A stretch of 64,000 nucleotides of DNA from Campylobacter sputorum (GTDB lineage: Bacteria > Campylobacterota > Campylobacteria > Campylobacterales > Campylobacteraceae): contig NZ_CP019685.1 of NCBI RefSeq assembly GCF_002220775.1, positions 1 to 64,000 on the forward strand, given 5' to 3'. The notes beneath the pieces were generated by a model. The model did no database searches. It worked only from the letters and a program-made list of their open reading frames with translations, and was not told where the DNA came from. The position numbers were made by a program, and so were the translations under genes. Shown in pieces: positions 1 to 13,052 of this stretch; within the stretch, counting starts at the first letter, position 1, and each line of letters opens with the position of its first letter.

Positions 1-1317
1 TTGTTAGAAAATGAAATTCTTGAATTACTAGGCAAAGAAATTCTACCATCAGAATATGAATCATACATAAAACAACTTAAATTTAGTGAAAAACTTTCAA
101 TAGATGGTAATATTGTTTATTTGGCACCAAATGCATTAGTTTCAAAATACATACAAACAAAATATACAGACAAAATTTCTTATCTTTTTGAGTTAAAAAC
201 AGGTAAAAAACCTAAAATTATAATCTCAACACCAAATAAAAATTTAGTAACAAAAACTCAAAGAGTTGAAATAAAAAATGTAAAAAAACAGAGTTCACCA
301 CTAAATCCAAATTTTACATTTGATAACTTCATAATTGGTAATTCAAATCAATATGCCTATTTTAGTGCAATTACAGCTTCTAAAAACCCTGGAGATTCAA
401 ACTGCAATCCTTTGTTTATTTATGGTTCAACTGGACTTGGTAAAACTCATCTTTTACAATCCATCGGTAATCACTGTTTAAAAAATAATAAAATAGTGAT
501 ATATGTAACAAGTGAAAATTTTATAACAGATTTTGTTTATAACCTTCATAATAAAACTATGAATAAATTTCGTGATAAATATAGAAATTGTGATGTTTTG
601 CTCATAGATGATGTTCAATTTTTAGGAAGAACAGATCAAATTCAAGATGAATTTTTTCACACTTTTAACGAACTTCACTCTAAAAATGGTCAAATTGCAA
701 TGACTTCAGATAGACCACCAAAAATGCTTAAAAATTTTACTGATAGATTAAAATCAAGATTTGAATCTCGTTTAATAGCAGATATTACGCCGCCTGAGCT
801 TGATACAAAAATCGCCATAATAAAGAAAAAATGCGAATTTGATGGAATTTCTTTAAATAACGATGTAATAAATTATATAGCAACAAATATGGGTGATAAT
901 ATAAGAGAAATAGAAAGTGCTATAATAAATTTAAACGCATATGCAAAAATGCTTCATCAAGATATAAATTTAGAATTTGCAAAAAACCTTATGCGTGATC
1001 AAATAAAAGAAAAACAAGAAAACATAACTCTTGAAAATATTATAAATTTAATATCAAAAGAATTAAACATAAAACCAAGTGATATTAAAAGCAAAAGTAG
1101 ACAAAAAAATATAGTAGAAGCAAGAAGAATAGGCATATATCTAGCAAAAAAACATACACAAAACTCTATGCCACAACTTGCAAGTTTTTTTGGAATGAAA
1201 GATCACAGTGCAGTTAGTCATAACATTAAAAAGATAAATGAGATAATACAAAATGATGAGTATTTTAAAATAAGATTAAATGAACTAGAAAATAAACTAT
1301 TAACTAAAGAAAACTAA
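1..1317 (+). CDS. dnaA: Chromosomal replication initiator protein DnaA
   Basis: DnaA binds origin boxes and melts the origin to load the helicase. The 438-residue product is of usual length. It has an N-terminal interaction domain, a linker, an AAA+ ATPase with Walker A GSTGLGKTH near residues 142-150 and Walker B VLLIDDVQF near 199, and a C-terminal DNA-binding domain with the family signature around DHSAVSHNIKKI. The start is TTG at the first base of the window, so any upstream ribosome site is outside view. The placement indicates a chromosome cut at dnaA. Identity is secure; only the exact start is unverified. Confidence 0.98.
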   Translation: MLENEILELLGKEILPSEYESYIKQLKFSEKLSIDGNIVYLAPNALVSKYIQTKYTDKISYLFELKTGKKPKIIISTPNKNLVTKTQRVEIKNVKKQSSPLNPNFTFDNFIIGNSNQYAYFSAITASKNPGDSNCNPLFIYGSTGLGKTHLLQSIGNHCLKNNKIVIYVTSENFITDFVYNLHNKTMNKFRDKYRNCDVLLIDDVQFLGRTDQIQDEFFHTFNELHSKNGQIAMTSDRPPKMLKNFTDRLKSRFESRLIADITPPELDTKIAIIKKKCEFDGISLNNDVINYIATNMGDNIREIESAIINLNAYAKMLHQDINLEFAKNLMRDQIKEKQENITLENIINLISKELNIKPSDIKSKSRQKNIVEARRIGIYLAKKHTQNSMPQLASFFGMKDHSAVSHNIKKINEIIQNDEYFKIRLNELENKLLTKEN

Positions 1318-1457
1318 ATGAAATTTGTGAAAAGATGTGAAAATAAAATATTTTTAATTCAACAAAAAAACAGCGTAAACTTGGATAGTTTCTTAACTAT
1401 TCACTTTTTAAACAATACTAATAATAATACTAATAAACATATAAAAAAGGGGAAAAG
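1318..1457. other. dnaA-dnaN spacer with origin-like features (candidate oriC)
   Basis: This 140-base AT-rich spacer holds two TGTGAAAA motifs at 1326-1333 and 1336-1343, which read TTTTCACA on the minus strand and resemble TTCAC-type DnaA boxes of this phylum. A TATTCAC-like site lies near 1399. A trinucleotide run with period 3 (AAT/ACT/AAT units) at 1414-1436 looks like the AT-rich trio element where DnaA engages single-stranded DNA. A short inverted repeat (ATAGTT/AACTAT) lies at 1384-1400. Helicobacter pylori is known to have a bipartite origin flanking dnaA, so this could be one half. The dnaN ribosome site AAGGGG lies at its end. Origin function is an inference. Confidence 0.5.
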
Positions 1458-4841
<3,384 letters not shown>

Positions 4842-4842
<1 letters not shown>

Positions 4843-6218
4843 TGCTTTATAGCCAAAAAAAAGAAAGGGCAAATTTATTTTTTTCAGCATTAAAAATTGC
4901 CCTTCCATTTATAATTATTATTATATTTTGGATTAAATTTATATCAAATGGTAACCAAAGTGATATATTTTTGCTTACCATTTTGACTTTTTTTTATGTT
5001 TATTATTCTGCATACTTAATATATCTAAGTTTAAAAACAACACTTTTAGATCCTACAACAAATGTTTTTAATAGAAAAAAAATTTATGAGCTTATATCTA
5101 AAAATTTGAAAAAAGATATGAAAGTTGTAATGTTTGATATCAAAAATTATAGTTATATAACTCAAACTTATGGTATAGAAAATTATGAAAAAATAGCAAA
5201 TAAATTTATTATAAAATTAAATAATTTTCTTGAAAAAAATGGATACAAAAATGTCGTTATTGGGATTTATAATTTTTCATATTTTTTAATGATAATAGAT
5301 GAAAAAGATACTATATTAGCACATAATCTAAGAATTTTTGAAAAAAAAATCACAAACGATGGTATAGAAAATATTGAAATAAAATTTGAATTTTCGGTAT
5401 TAAATTTATTAAATTTTAATAATCTAAAAAGTGTGATAAATCATCTTAGTTATGATTTAAATAACAACAAAGAAGAAAATTTAGTCGTATATGATGAAAA
5501 TATAAATATTATAATTCAAAGTATTAATAACTTGAAATTTAATTTCAAATTTCAAGAAACTAAAAAAAGTGATAAAAATTTAAAAAACATAGTAACAATC
5601 ATACCAAGACTTTTTGTTGAAAATTATGGAATGTATTCTAAAAACAAAATTTCAAGTTTGTTAAATAAATATAATTATGAGATAAATTATGATAAAAATA
5701 TGGTAAAAGCTTTATCAGATTATATAAATTATGATTTAGATTTTGATTATATAGTTGAAATTTCAGTAATAAGTATAAGAAATTTAGAGTTTAAAAACTA
5801 TATTTTTGAACTTGTAAATAAAAAAATTATAAATCCAAAAAATATAATTTTTGAGTTTTTTGAAGACAATTTTTATAGTGAGAAAAATCGTTTTAATGAG
5901 ATTATAAATGATTATAAAAAAATGGGTATTAGATTTTGTTTAAGCCATTTTGGCGGCGATAATGCAAGTTATTTTTATTTAAAATATTTAAATATAGATT
6001 TTTTGATATTTGATATTGAGTTTTTAAAAAATTTAAATGATAAAAAATATCTAATAATTTTAGAAAATTATATAAATATGGCAAAAAGCTTAGATATAAA
6101 AACTATATTTAAATTTATAGATAAAAAAGAGAGTTTTGATATACTTATAAATCAAAATATTGATTATTTACAAGGTTTTTATATAAAAAAACCACAAATG
6201 ACTGAAAATTTAAAATAG
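4842..6218 (+). CDS. Membrane protein with degenerate GGDEF and EAL domains
   Basis: This 458-residue protein starts on the last base of the gyrB stop, implying translational coupling. Residues about 15-65 contain two hydrophobic spans. Residues about 70-220 resemble a GGDEF fold (LDPTTNVFNRKK is like the usual LTGLxNRR entry) but no GGDEF active-site loop is present. Residues about 240-455 resemble an EAL domain: the FEFFEDN strand, SHFGGD where active enzymes have DDFGxG, and the C-terminal DYLQGFYIKKP. The missing metal-binding acidic residues argue against phosphodiesterase activity. It may be a c-di-GMP binding or structural protein. The family assignment is good; the function is unknown. 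Confidence 0.75.
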
Positions 6219-6227
6219 AGGTAAAAA

Positions 6228-6659
6228 ATGAGATATGGTGAAAAAATTATAAAAGAATTTGATATACAAAAAGATATAGAAATTTGGCCAAATAAATGGG
6301 AAAATGACTATGTTATAAGGATAACTTTACCTGAGTTTGTTTGTCTTTGTCCTCGTTCTGGTTATCCTGATTTTGCTAAGATTTTTCTTATTTATGTTCC
6401 AGATAAAAAGGTTATTGAACTAAAAGCGATAAAACTTTATATAAATAGTTTTATGAATAAAAATATAAGCCATGAAGATAGTATAAATGAGATTTATCAT
6501 ACTCTTGATAAATTATTAGAGCCAAAATATATAAGAGTTGTTGGGGATTTTAATCCAAGAGGAAATGTTCATACTGTTATAGAGCTTGATTCAAATTTAG
6601 TTAGAAAAGAGAAATTTGATATATTTGCTATTTCAAAAGAAGAATTAAGAGAGTTTTAG
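6228..6659 (+). CDS. queF: NADPH-dependent 7-cyano-7-deazaguanine reductase QueF
   Basis: QueF reduces preQ0 to preQ1 in queuosine biosynthesis for tRNA modification. The 143-residue length fits the short unimodular type. The active site is visible: Cys41 in CLCPRSGYPDF (the thioimide cysteine), Asp48, and the SHE motif at residues 81-83 that binds substrate. The usual NSFRN segment before SHE reads NSFMN here, a small variation. An AGAGG ribosome site precedes the ATG. The downstream HD-domain gene begins immediately after the stop, so the two are probably one transcript. Confidence 0.95.
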   Translation: MRYGEKIIKEFDIQKDIEIWPNKWENDYVIRITLPEFVCLCPRSGYPDFAKIFLIYVPDKKVIELKAIKLYINSFMNKNISHEDSINEIYHTLDKLLEPKYIRVVGDFNPRGNVHTVIELDSNLVRKEKFDIFAISKEELREF

Positions 6660-7904
6660 ATGTTAAAAACTGAGCTAATAGAACACATTTTTAAGGCTGC
6701 ATCGATATCAAGATGGAATGATTATCCAAGAATGACAAATTTAGTTGAACTTGATAAACAGGCTCATAAATTTATAATAGCTTATTTCATAGCAAAAATG
6801 GAAAAAAATGTAGATATGAATTATATCATAGAAGCAGGTATTTTCGAGTTTTTTTCACGAGTTGTAGTTACTGATATACGCCCTGATGTTTTTCATCAAA
6901 TTTGGCGTTCTAAAAAAGACGAAGTCAATAGTTGGATACTAAAAAAACTTGAACCACTTATAGGCGATATAGACGATGGTAAATTTTTTCAAAGATTTAA
7001 AGAGTATACAAAACACTCAAATACTAAAGAAACGCTTATATTAAGGGCTGCATCATACATAGCAACTAGATGGGAATTTGGGATAGTTTATCAAACAAGT
7101 CAGTTTTTAAGTGGTATTGATGAAGTTAAAAGAAAAATTGATGAAGAACTTGAGGATTATTATTATGAGTTAATTGGTGTTCAAAAAATCGCTATGAATC
7201 AAAAATTAGCCAAAATTATAGATTTAAGCGGCAGGCTTCGTTTTCAAAAGCGTTGGGCACAAACACCTCGTATCCCAGAAACCGCAGTTCTTGGTCATAT
7301 GCTTATAGTTGCAATTTTAAGTTATTTTTATTCATTAAAAGTAGGTGCTTGTAGAAAAAGACTTGAAAATAACTTTTATTGTGCTTTATTTCATGATTTG
7401 CCAGAAAGTCTTACAAGAGATATTATAAGTCCTGTTAAATACGGCGTTGAAGGACTAAATGATATAATTTGCGAATATGAAATAAGGCTTATTGATGAAC
7501 AAATTTTGCCATTTGTTCCACAAATTTGTAAAGATGAATTTTCTTATATTTTAGGTCTTAGAAATGAGAATTCTAAGCAGATAAAAAATGAATTTGAAAA
7601 TAGAATAAATGAAAAATATCCAACACATTTTGATGGAACTATGGATAATGTAAATGAAGATAAATTTAGTGCAATTGATGGAAAAGCTTTAAAATATTGT
7701 GATAAATTTTCAGCATTTATGGAAGCTGGAATTTCTATAAGTTATGGTGTAAAAAGCAAAGAACTTGTAGATGGATTTTATAATATGTATAAATATTTTA
7801 AAGAAAAACCAAAGATAGAAGGTGTAAATTTCTTAGAACTTTGTGATAATTTTTGTAGATATTTTAAATTAGACCTTCCCTCAGATGGCTGCGGCACACA
7901 TTAA
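6660..7904 (+). CDS. HD-domain phosphohydrolase-like protein
   Basis: This 414-residue soluble protein has an HD-type metal-dependent hydrolase core in its middle: ETAVLGHMLI supplies the first histidine and ALFHDLPESLTRDI the HD dyad, as in YfbR-like nucleotidases. The substrate is not evident. The start directly abuts the queF stop with AGAG just upstream. The last ten or so codons (DLPSDGCGTH) lie antisense to the 3' end of the SRP RNA gene, so the C-terminus is partly dictated by RNA sequence. Family membership is well supported; the cellular role is not. Confidence 0.85.
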   Translation: MLKTELIEHIFKAASISRWNDYPRMTNLVELDKQAHKFIIAYFIAKMEKNVDMNYIIEAGIFEFFSRVVVTDIRPDVFHQIWRSKKDEVNSWILKKLEPLIGDIDDGKFFQRFKEYTKHSNTKETLILRAASYIATRWEFGIVYQTSQFLSGIDEVKRKIDEELEDYYYELIGVQKIAMNQKLAKIIDLSGRLRFQKRWAQTPRIPETAVLGHMLIVAILSYFYSLKVGACRKRLENNFYCALFHDLPESLTRDIISPVKYGVEGLNDIICEYEIRLIDEQILPFVPQICKDEFSYILGLRNENSKQIKNEFENRINEKYPTHFDGTMDNVNEDKFSAIDGKALKYCDKFSAFMEAGISISYGVKSKELVDGFYNMYKYFKEKPKIEGVNFLELCDNFCRYFKLDLPSDGCGTH

Positions 7905-7978
7905 GTTTAGCTGCTCTGCTGTATTCCTACCCTGAAGCGGTTTCCAAAAATAACATTGCACAGGTCTAAGGAAAGGCG
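7869..7978 (-). ncRNA. ffs: Signal recognition particle RNA (4.5S, small bacterial type)
   Basis: Read on the minus strand, the segment contains the universal SRP domain IV core: TTCAGG, then GTA-GGAA-TAC forming the tetraloop hairpin, then AGCAG. This core lies at about 7916-7938. The ends pair: TTAGACCT at about 7969-7962 with AGGTCTAA at about 7876-7869. This gives a roughly 100-nt hairpin of the small SRP RNA class that binds Ffh during cotranslational membrane targeting. A TATAAT box lies just upstream. Exact ends are estimated to within about ten bases. The gene overlaps the 3' end of the HD-domain gene in antisense by about 36 bases. Confidence 0.9.
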
Positions 7979-7985
7979 AATAATT

Positions 7986-7991
7986 ATTATA
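7986..7991 (-). promoter_or_regulatory. -10 box for the SRP RNA gene
   Basis: On the minus strand the six bases read TATAAT, about seven to eight bases before the estimated 5' end of the SRP RNA. Campylobacter sigma-70 promoters usually lack a clear -35 box, and none is seen here. Confidence 0.55.
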
Positions 7992-8019
7992 TCAAAAATT
8001 TCTTTAAATAGGATTAATA

Positions 8020-8439
8020 ATGTTTTTGAAATTTAAATTTATAACATTTTTTCGTAATCTTTTAGTATATCATCCACACTCTTTGGAATTTCGTGCAAAA
8101 ATTTTTACGGCTATGTTATATTTTAAAAAAGAGATAACTCAAGGTGATATTCATACATTAAATGATATAGCTGCTCAAATTTATGGTGAAAAAAATCCTA
8201 GGATAGAGATATTAAAAAATGTTATAAAAGAGTATTTAACAAAAATAAAAAATGATAAATCTTTTGTTATAGATAGTTTGCTTTTAGATATAGACAAAGA
8301 GCTAAAAAATCATAAAAGATATGCAAAAAAGATAGATTTTTCACATCTTAGAATGCTTATAAGCATGGATGAAGATGAAGCTTTACTACAACAAAGAGTG
8401 TATGAATTTTTTTTAAGTGAGGTTAAAATTTATATTTAG
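8020..8439 (+). CDS. Conserved hypothetical protein
   Basis: The 139-residue product is basic and mostly helical by composition, with no signal peptide and no convincing membrane span after the hydrophobic first 15 residues. It matches no family I can name. An AGGA ribosome site sits upstream of the ATG. Its stop overlaps by four bases the stop of the convergent EAL gene, which argues that both are real genes with compact packing. It lies just beyond the divergent SRP RNA promoter, and its own promoter must lie in the same 40-base gap. Confidence 0.7.
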   Translation: MFLKFKFITFFRNLLVYHPHSLEFRAKIFTAMLYFKKEITQGDIHTLNDIAAQIYGEKNPRIEILKNVIKEYLTKIKNDKSFVIDSLLLDIDKELKNHKRYAKKIDFSHLRMLISMDEDEALLQQRVYEFFLSEVKIYI

Positions 8440-10873
8440 TTAAATAGTATAAAATCAGGTGAAATTGGCTTACCAAGGTAAAATCCTTGGGCATAATCAA
8501 CATCGTATTTTTTAACTTCATTTAGTATATTTTCATCACTTACAAACTCAGCTACTATTTCATAGTTCATTTTTTTAGCAAAGCTTACTATTGTTTCCAT
8601 AACTATTCTTGAGTTTTTATCAAAAGGCAGTCTTTTGATAATAGAACCATCTATTTTTAAAACATCAATATCAAACTCAAGCATCCTATAATAGTTTGAA
8701 TATCCGCTTCCAAAATCATCAATAGAAAGCTTACATCCGAATTCTTTTATGTGTTTTATAAAAGGATTTATAACATCATAATTATCAATACTTTCGTTTT
8801 CAAGTATCTCAACAAATAAATTTGTTGGATTTTTACAAATTTTAAGATTTTTTATGAATGTTTGACGAATGCTTAAATTAACCATATCAGAACTAGAAAG
8901 ATTTATAGAAAACTGCTTATTTGGGTATTTTTCTAAAAGATTAAATGTTATATCTATAACTTTGCTTGTTAGTGCATTATAAAGTAAAATTTGTTTTGCA
9001 ACATTTAAAAATTCACTAGGATAATGAATTTTACCTTCATCATCTAATATTCTTATTAAAATTTCATATTTATTTGCTATTTTGCTATTTGTTTTTATAT
9101 TAAATATAGGTTGACATTCAACTATAATTTTATCGTTTTTTAGTGCATTTTGTATAAGTTTTATAACATCTAAATTTTTAAAATATTGTTGCTCCATAGG
9201 GTCATTATCTTGGTAAAAATAGATTTTTTCATCCATTTTTTTAGCTTTTTTATATGCCCATATTGCTTGAGTAAGTCTATTTATATTTGAATCCATATTT
9301 GAACTAATTCCAAGAATAAGTTCTATTTTTTGTATATTTATTTTAGTATTTTCATTATTTGTTATATTTATATTACTTGTTTGAAAATAACTTTTTATAC
9401 GAGTTATATCTAAAGATATATTATTTCCATGATAAAGTATGCAAAATTCATCAAGTTGAGATCTAAATATTTCGCAGTTTATATTATATGTTTTTATGCA
9501 TAATTTTAGAGTATCTACAAAAGAAATTATAAATTCATCAATAATTTTTGATTTATAAAAATAGCTTAAATTTGAGAAATTATTTATACGCATGTATATT
9601 ATTGTACCTTGCTCATTATTATCTAGTTTTTCTATTAAAGCTACATAACTTCCTATATTAGTAATATGATCTTTATAAATTTGTCTTTTGAATGCTTGGT
9701 TTTTGATATTTAATTCTTGCATAGTATTTAATTCTCTAGTTTTATCAAGTTTTACACTAACAAAACCTTCTAATTTATTTTCATTTATATTTGGTATTAC
9801 GATTATATCTTCTACTATTATTTTGTTGTCAGATGTTTTACTTATAAAGTTATCTTTTTTCCATAGAATTTTTTATCAATTGCATTTTCAAAGTTCTTGT
9901 AATAATCTTTATTTTGAGTATAATATTTTAAAAAAGATGGATTTTTACCAATTATATCTTTTAATTTATAACCACTTATTTGTTCAAATGCTGCATTTGT
10001 ATAAGTTATATTTAATTTACTGTTTGTAAATATAATAGAATTAAATGAATTATCAGTAGCAAGTTTAAGAAAACTTATATCTTTGTTTTTATTTTTTATA
10101 TTATTTAGTAATTTTATATTCCAAAAAATAAACATTAAAGATATTATAATCATTGTAATAAATATTTTTACTAGATTATCTACTATATCTTTATGTTGTT
10201 GTGTTGTATAATCAAAAAAATTTAACAAATGTTTTTCTAAATCACTATTTAAAATGAAAAATTTATAGTCGTTTGCTTCTATTAAGTTATAAATAGAATC
10301 ATTTATTCTGTTTATAAATTTTAGTTCTTTTTTATCAAGATTTTGTTTGTTTATGCTAACTAAATAGTCTAAAAAAGTATCAATATCTGCATATGAATCA
10401 AAATTTAAGTTTAAAAATCTTGAATATATGGAATTTAAATCAGAGGATAAATTATTTTCTTGTGCATAGTTTTGCATATCTAGCATTACTGAGTAGATTA
10501 AAGCCATTTTGCCGTTATAATATCTAATTGTTTCTTTTTTATCTAAAAAATTTTCCTTGATTTTATTATAAATTTCTACTTGTTTATCTGTTTGAGTATC
10601 TTTGTTTTTTACTATATTTTTGATTATCAATAAATTGGTATCAAAATTAAAAATTAGTCTTTCTATATCATCATATTTCTTATAAAAATTTATATTTTTT
10701 AAGTTTATATCTATATTTTTATCTGCATATATTAAATTTTGTATATTAAATAAAAAATTGTTTATATATTTTAGTTTTTTGTATTCTTTTATAGTATTTG
10801 AAGTTAAAAAAGTGACAGCTAGTATAAATAAAAACATTATTAGATATTGTAGTTTTATGCTATTATTTTGCAT
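8436..10873 (-). pseudogene. PAS-GGDEF-EAL c-di-GMP protein interrupted by a frameshift
   Basis: Two minus-strand frames form one protein. The upstream part has one membrane span near residues 10-30, a long periplasmic region, a second span and a PAS domain. It ends prematurely at 9842. The downstream part, running to 8436, has a weak GGDEF region and an EAL domain with EILIR, IDDFGSGYSNY, KIDGSII and DYAQGFYLGKP, so phosphodiesterase residues look intact. Adding one base to the T6 run at 9855-9860 (A6 on the coding strand) joins them without a gap. I chose ATG 10873, which has AAAGAG upstream, over 10903. The tract could be phase variable. Cotranscribed with the upstream cytochrome gene (11-base overlap). 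Confidence 0.85.
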
Positions 10874-11696
10874 TATCGCTCTTTGTATATATTGCTTGTC
10901 CATCTAAAGTTAGTAAAAAATCGTATAAATTATCTAATTCTTTTTCACTAAGATTACTTATTAGTTTGTCATTTTTTATACGCAAAACTTCTTTTAAATC
11001 ACTTGTTCTTTTATCATAAAAATATGGTGAAGTTTTTGATATATTTCTAAGCATTGGAACTTTTTTAAATCCATCTGAGTCTTGAACTATCAAATTTCCG
11101 CCTAAATTTATACCATCATGACATGAAATGCATCCAACTAAACTAAATATTTCATAACCTTTTTTTTCACTTGCACTGAAAATTTCACTACTTCCACTAA
11201 TATAATTATCATATTTGCTATTTGGAGTTATTAAACTTTTTTCAAAATTTACAAAAGCATCAACTATGGTTTCATAGTCTAATTTTTGATAAATTTTATA
11301 AAATAGAGCATTATATTTTGGATTGCTACGCATTTTGTTAACTAAAATATCTTTTTGTGTATTTAACTCTTTTTTGCTAGTTAAGGAAATATCTACTTGT
11401 TTATATATATTATCAACTTTTCCATCTTTGAAAAATAGAAAGTTAAGTGCTGAGTTTAAAATGGTTGGAGTGTCCATTTTTGTTAAATCTGTATTTGTTC
11501 CACTAAAATTCCAATATAAATTATGACAAGTTTCGCAAGATATATTTTTATCCTTGCTTAGCATTTTATCAAAAAATAGCATTTTTCCAAGCTCAGCTTT
11601 TTGCCTATCATATTCTTGTGGTGTTATTATATTTAAAGATGAGTTAGCAAAAATAAAATTTAAAAATATGGTCAAAAATAAAAAAAGTTTTGCCAC
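10863..11696 (-). CDS. Di-haem cytochrome c peroxidase-like periplasmic protein
   Basis: The 277-residue product begins with a Sec signal peptide and carries two haem c attachment motifs, CETCH and CISCH, in the arrangement of the bacterial di-haem cytochrome c peroxidase/MauG family. Its segments such as LGKMLFFDKMLSKD and the SKYDNYI region match that family, although it is shorter than a classical peroxidase of about 320 residues. It starts at GTG with AGGAGA upstream and overlaps the start of the broken PAS-GGDEF-EAL gene, suggesting haem or redox chemistry coupled to c-di-GMP signalling. True peroxidase activity is unproven. Confidence 0.8.
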   Translation of the reverse strand: MAKLFLFLTIFLNFIFANSSLNIITPQEYDRQKAELGKMLFFDKMLSKDKNISCETCHNLYWNFSGTNTDLTKMDTPTILNSALNFLFFKDGKVDNIYKQVDISLTSKKELNTQKDILVNKMRSNPKYNALFYKIYQKLDYETIVDAFVNFEKSLITPNSKYDNYISGSSEIFSASEKKGYEIFSLVGCISCHDGINLGGNLIVQDSDGFKKVPMLRNISKTSPYFYDKRTSDLKEVLRIKNDKLISNLSEKELDNLYDFLLTLDGQAIYTKSDNAK

Positions 11697-11713
11697 TACA
11701 TCTCCTTTTTTTA

Positions 11714-12433
11714 TTAAAAAACTAATAACTTCATTTTAGAGATAATTGTTTCTATAATTATATCATCTTTATAAGTTTTTTGTAGATTTCGTTTTATTGT
11801 AAGTTCATCAATGTCTATTTTATTTATTTGCAAATGCCATAAAATATTTTCATAAGCACTATTAAAATCTCTTTTAACTTCTCTTTTTTCATCGAAAATG
11901 TGTGTTTTATAACTGATATTTTTATTTTTTAGATAATTTTCAAGTTCATTTGCTGTTGTTGCGTAGTTAAGAATTTTTCTATCTTTTAAAAATGGTTCTA
12001 TCAAAGATGAGTATCTTGGTATTTGCCAGTTTAGATATATTTTTTCTTTTCCTAAATTTGTAAATTTATCAAAATCTTTTTCATTTTTTAGCGATGGACT
12101 CATTGTTAAAAATGCTATATCAAATTTTTTTTCATTATAAAACTCATCAAAAGATAAATTTAGTATTTTTATGTTTTTTATATTAAATTCATTTGCATCA
12201 TTTTCAAGGCATTTTAACATCTCATTAGAGCTATCAAGACAAGTTACAAATTTACAAATACCGGCTAAATACAGCGAATACACACCAGTTCCACATCCAA
12301 TATCTAAAATGTTTTTGTCACTAAAATTTATTTTAAACTCATCAAGTTTATCAAATAGCTCTTTTCCAAATTTGCTTAATTTTCCATCAAATCTATTATA
12401 AGTTTTTGCTTTTTTGTCCCATAAATTTTGCAT
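11714..12433 (-). CDS. Class I SAM-dependent methyltransferase
   Basis: The 239-residue protein has the Rossmann-fold SAM-binding motif I NILDIGCGTGVYSLYLAG around residues 41-58, followed by a CLDSSNEML acidic-loop segment and an FLTMSPSLKN motif. The substrate cannot be told from sequence. The start codon abuts the recO stop, so it belongs at the end of the recO operon. No membrane segments are present. Confidence 0.8.
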   Translation of the reverse strand: MQNLWDKKAKTYNRFDGKLSKFGKELFDKLDEFKINFSDKNILDIGCGTGVYSLYLAGICKFVTCLDSSNEMLKCLENDANEFNIKNIKILNLSFDEFYNEKKFDIAFLTMSPSLKNEKDFDKFTNLGKEKIYLNWQIPRYSSLIEPFLKDRKILNYATTANELENYLKNKNISYKTHIFDEKREVKRDFNSAYENILWHLQINKIDIDELTIKRNLQKTYKDDIIIETIISKMKLLVF

Positions 12434-13048
12434 TTATAATCCTTGTAAAATTATATCATAAAGTCTGTTTATGTCATTATCATCTATAAATGATGAATTT
12501 TTTGTATCAAAGAGCTCTTTTATGTAATTTACATTAAAATCATCAGCGTGTGAGCACATTTTGTGAGATGGTAAAAATCCTCTAACTAAAGCCACATTTT
12601 CTTCTATTTTTTCATCACAAATAAAACAAATCATATCATTATGCAATCTTCCCTCATTAGCTAAAATTTCTAAATAAGCTTCGATTACTATGCGTTTTGG
12701 ATTTGTTTTATCAAATTTAAGTGCCATATTTTCTAATGTTTGAAAATAAACTTCATCTAAATCCTGAGCATCTTTTAGATGTTTGTAGACTAAATTTATA
12801 AACTGCTGCCATATTATCAGTCTATTCCTATCATAAAGCCATTTAAATCCAAGGTGCATAACGCTTCTAAGTTGTGGCAAAAATTTGATATTTGATATGA
12901 GTTCAAAATCTATTTTATATCCAAGCATAATATTTGAGTGTCTTGCGCCATAAAAACGATATGTTTTAACCAATGAGTTTTTGGTTAAAATATCAACTAT
13001 CAAATCTTCATCGCGTAATTTTTGCGTATGAATTATGTAGCCTTGCAT
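12434..13048 (-). CDS. recO: DNA repair protein RecO
   Basis: RecO helps load RecA onto gapped DNA with RecR. The 204-residue product matches the short Campylobacter form: an N-terminal OB-fold beginning MQGYIIHTQKLRDEDLIV, a helical middle, and a cysteine-containing segment (CFICDEKIEENVALVRGFLPSHKMC) resembling the zinc site of RecO. It lies four bases downstream of dus and directly upstream of the methyltransferase gene, in one minus-strand operon. Confidence 0.9.
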   Translation of the reverse strand: MQGYIIHTQKLRDEDLIVDILTKNSLVKTYRFYGARHSNIMLGYKIDFELISNIKFLPQLRSVMHLGFKWLYDRNRLIIWQQFINLVYKHLKDAQDLDEVYFQTLENMALKFDKTNPKRIVIEAYLEILANEGRLHNDMICFICDEKIEENVALVRGFLPSHKMCSHADDFNVNYIKELFDTKNSSFIDDNDINRLYDIILQGL

Positions 13049-13052
13049 GTTA

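Noticed and set aside
9688-10029. Plus-strand frame spanning the PAS-EAL junction
   Set aside because: It is antisense to clearly coding PAS and GGDEF sequence and consists of low-complexity Leu/Phe residues.
10874-10903. Upstream ATG for the PAS protein inside the cytochrome gene
   Set aside because: The ATG at 10873 has AAAGAG at proper spacing; the upstream one has no ribosome site.
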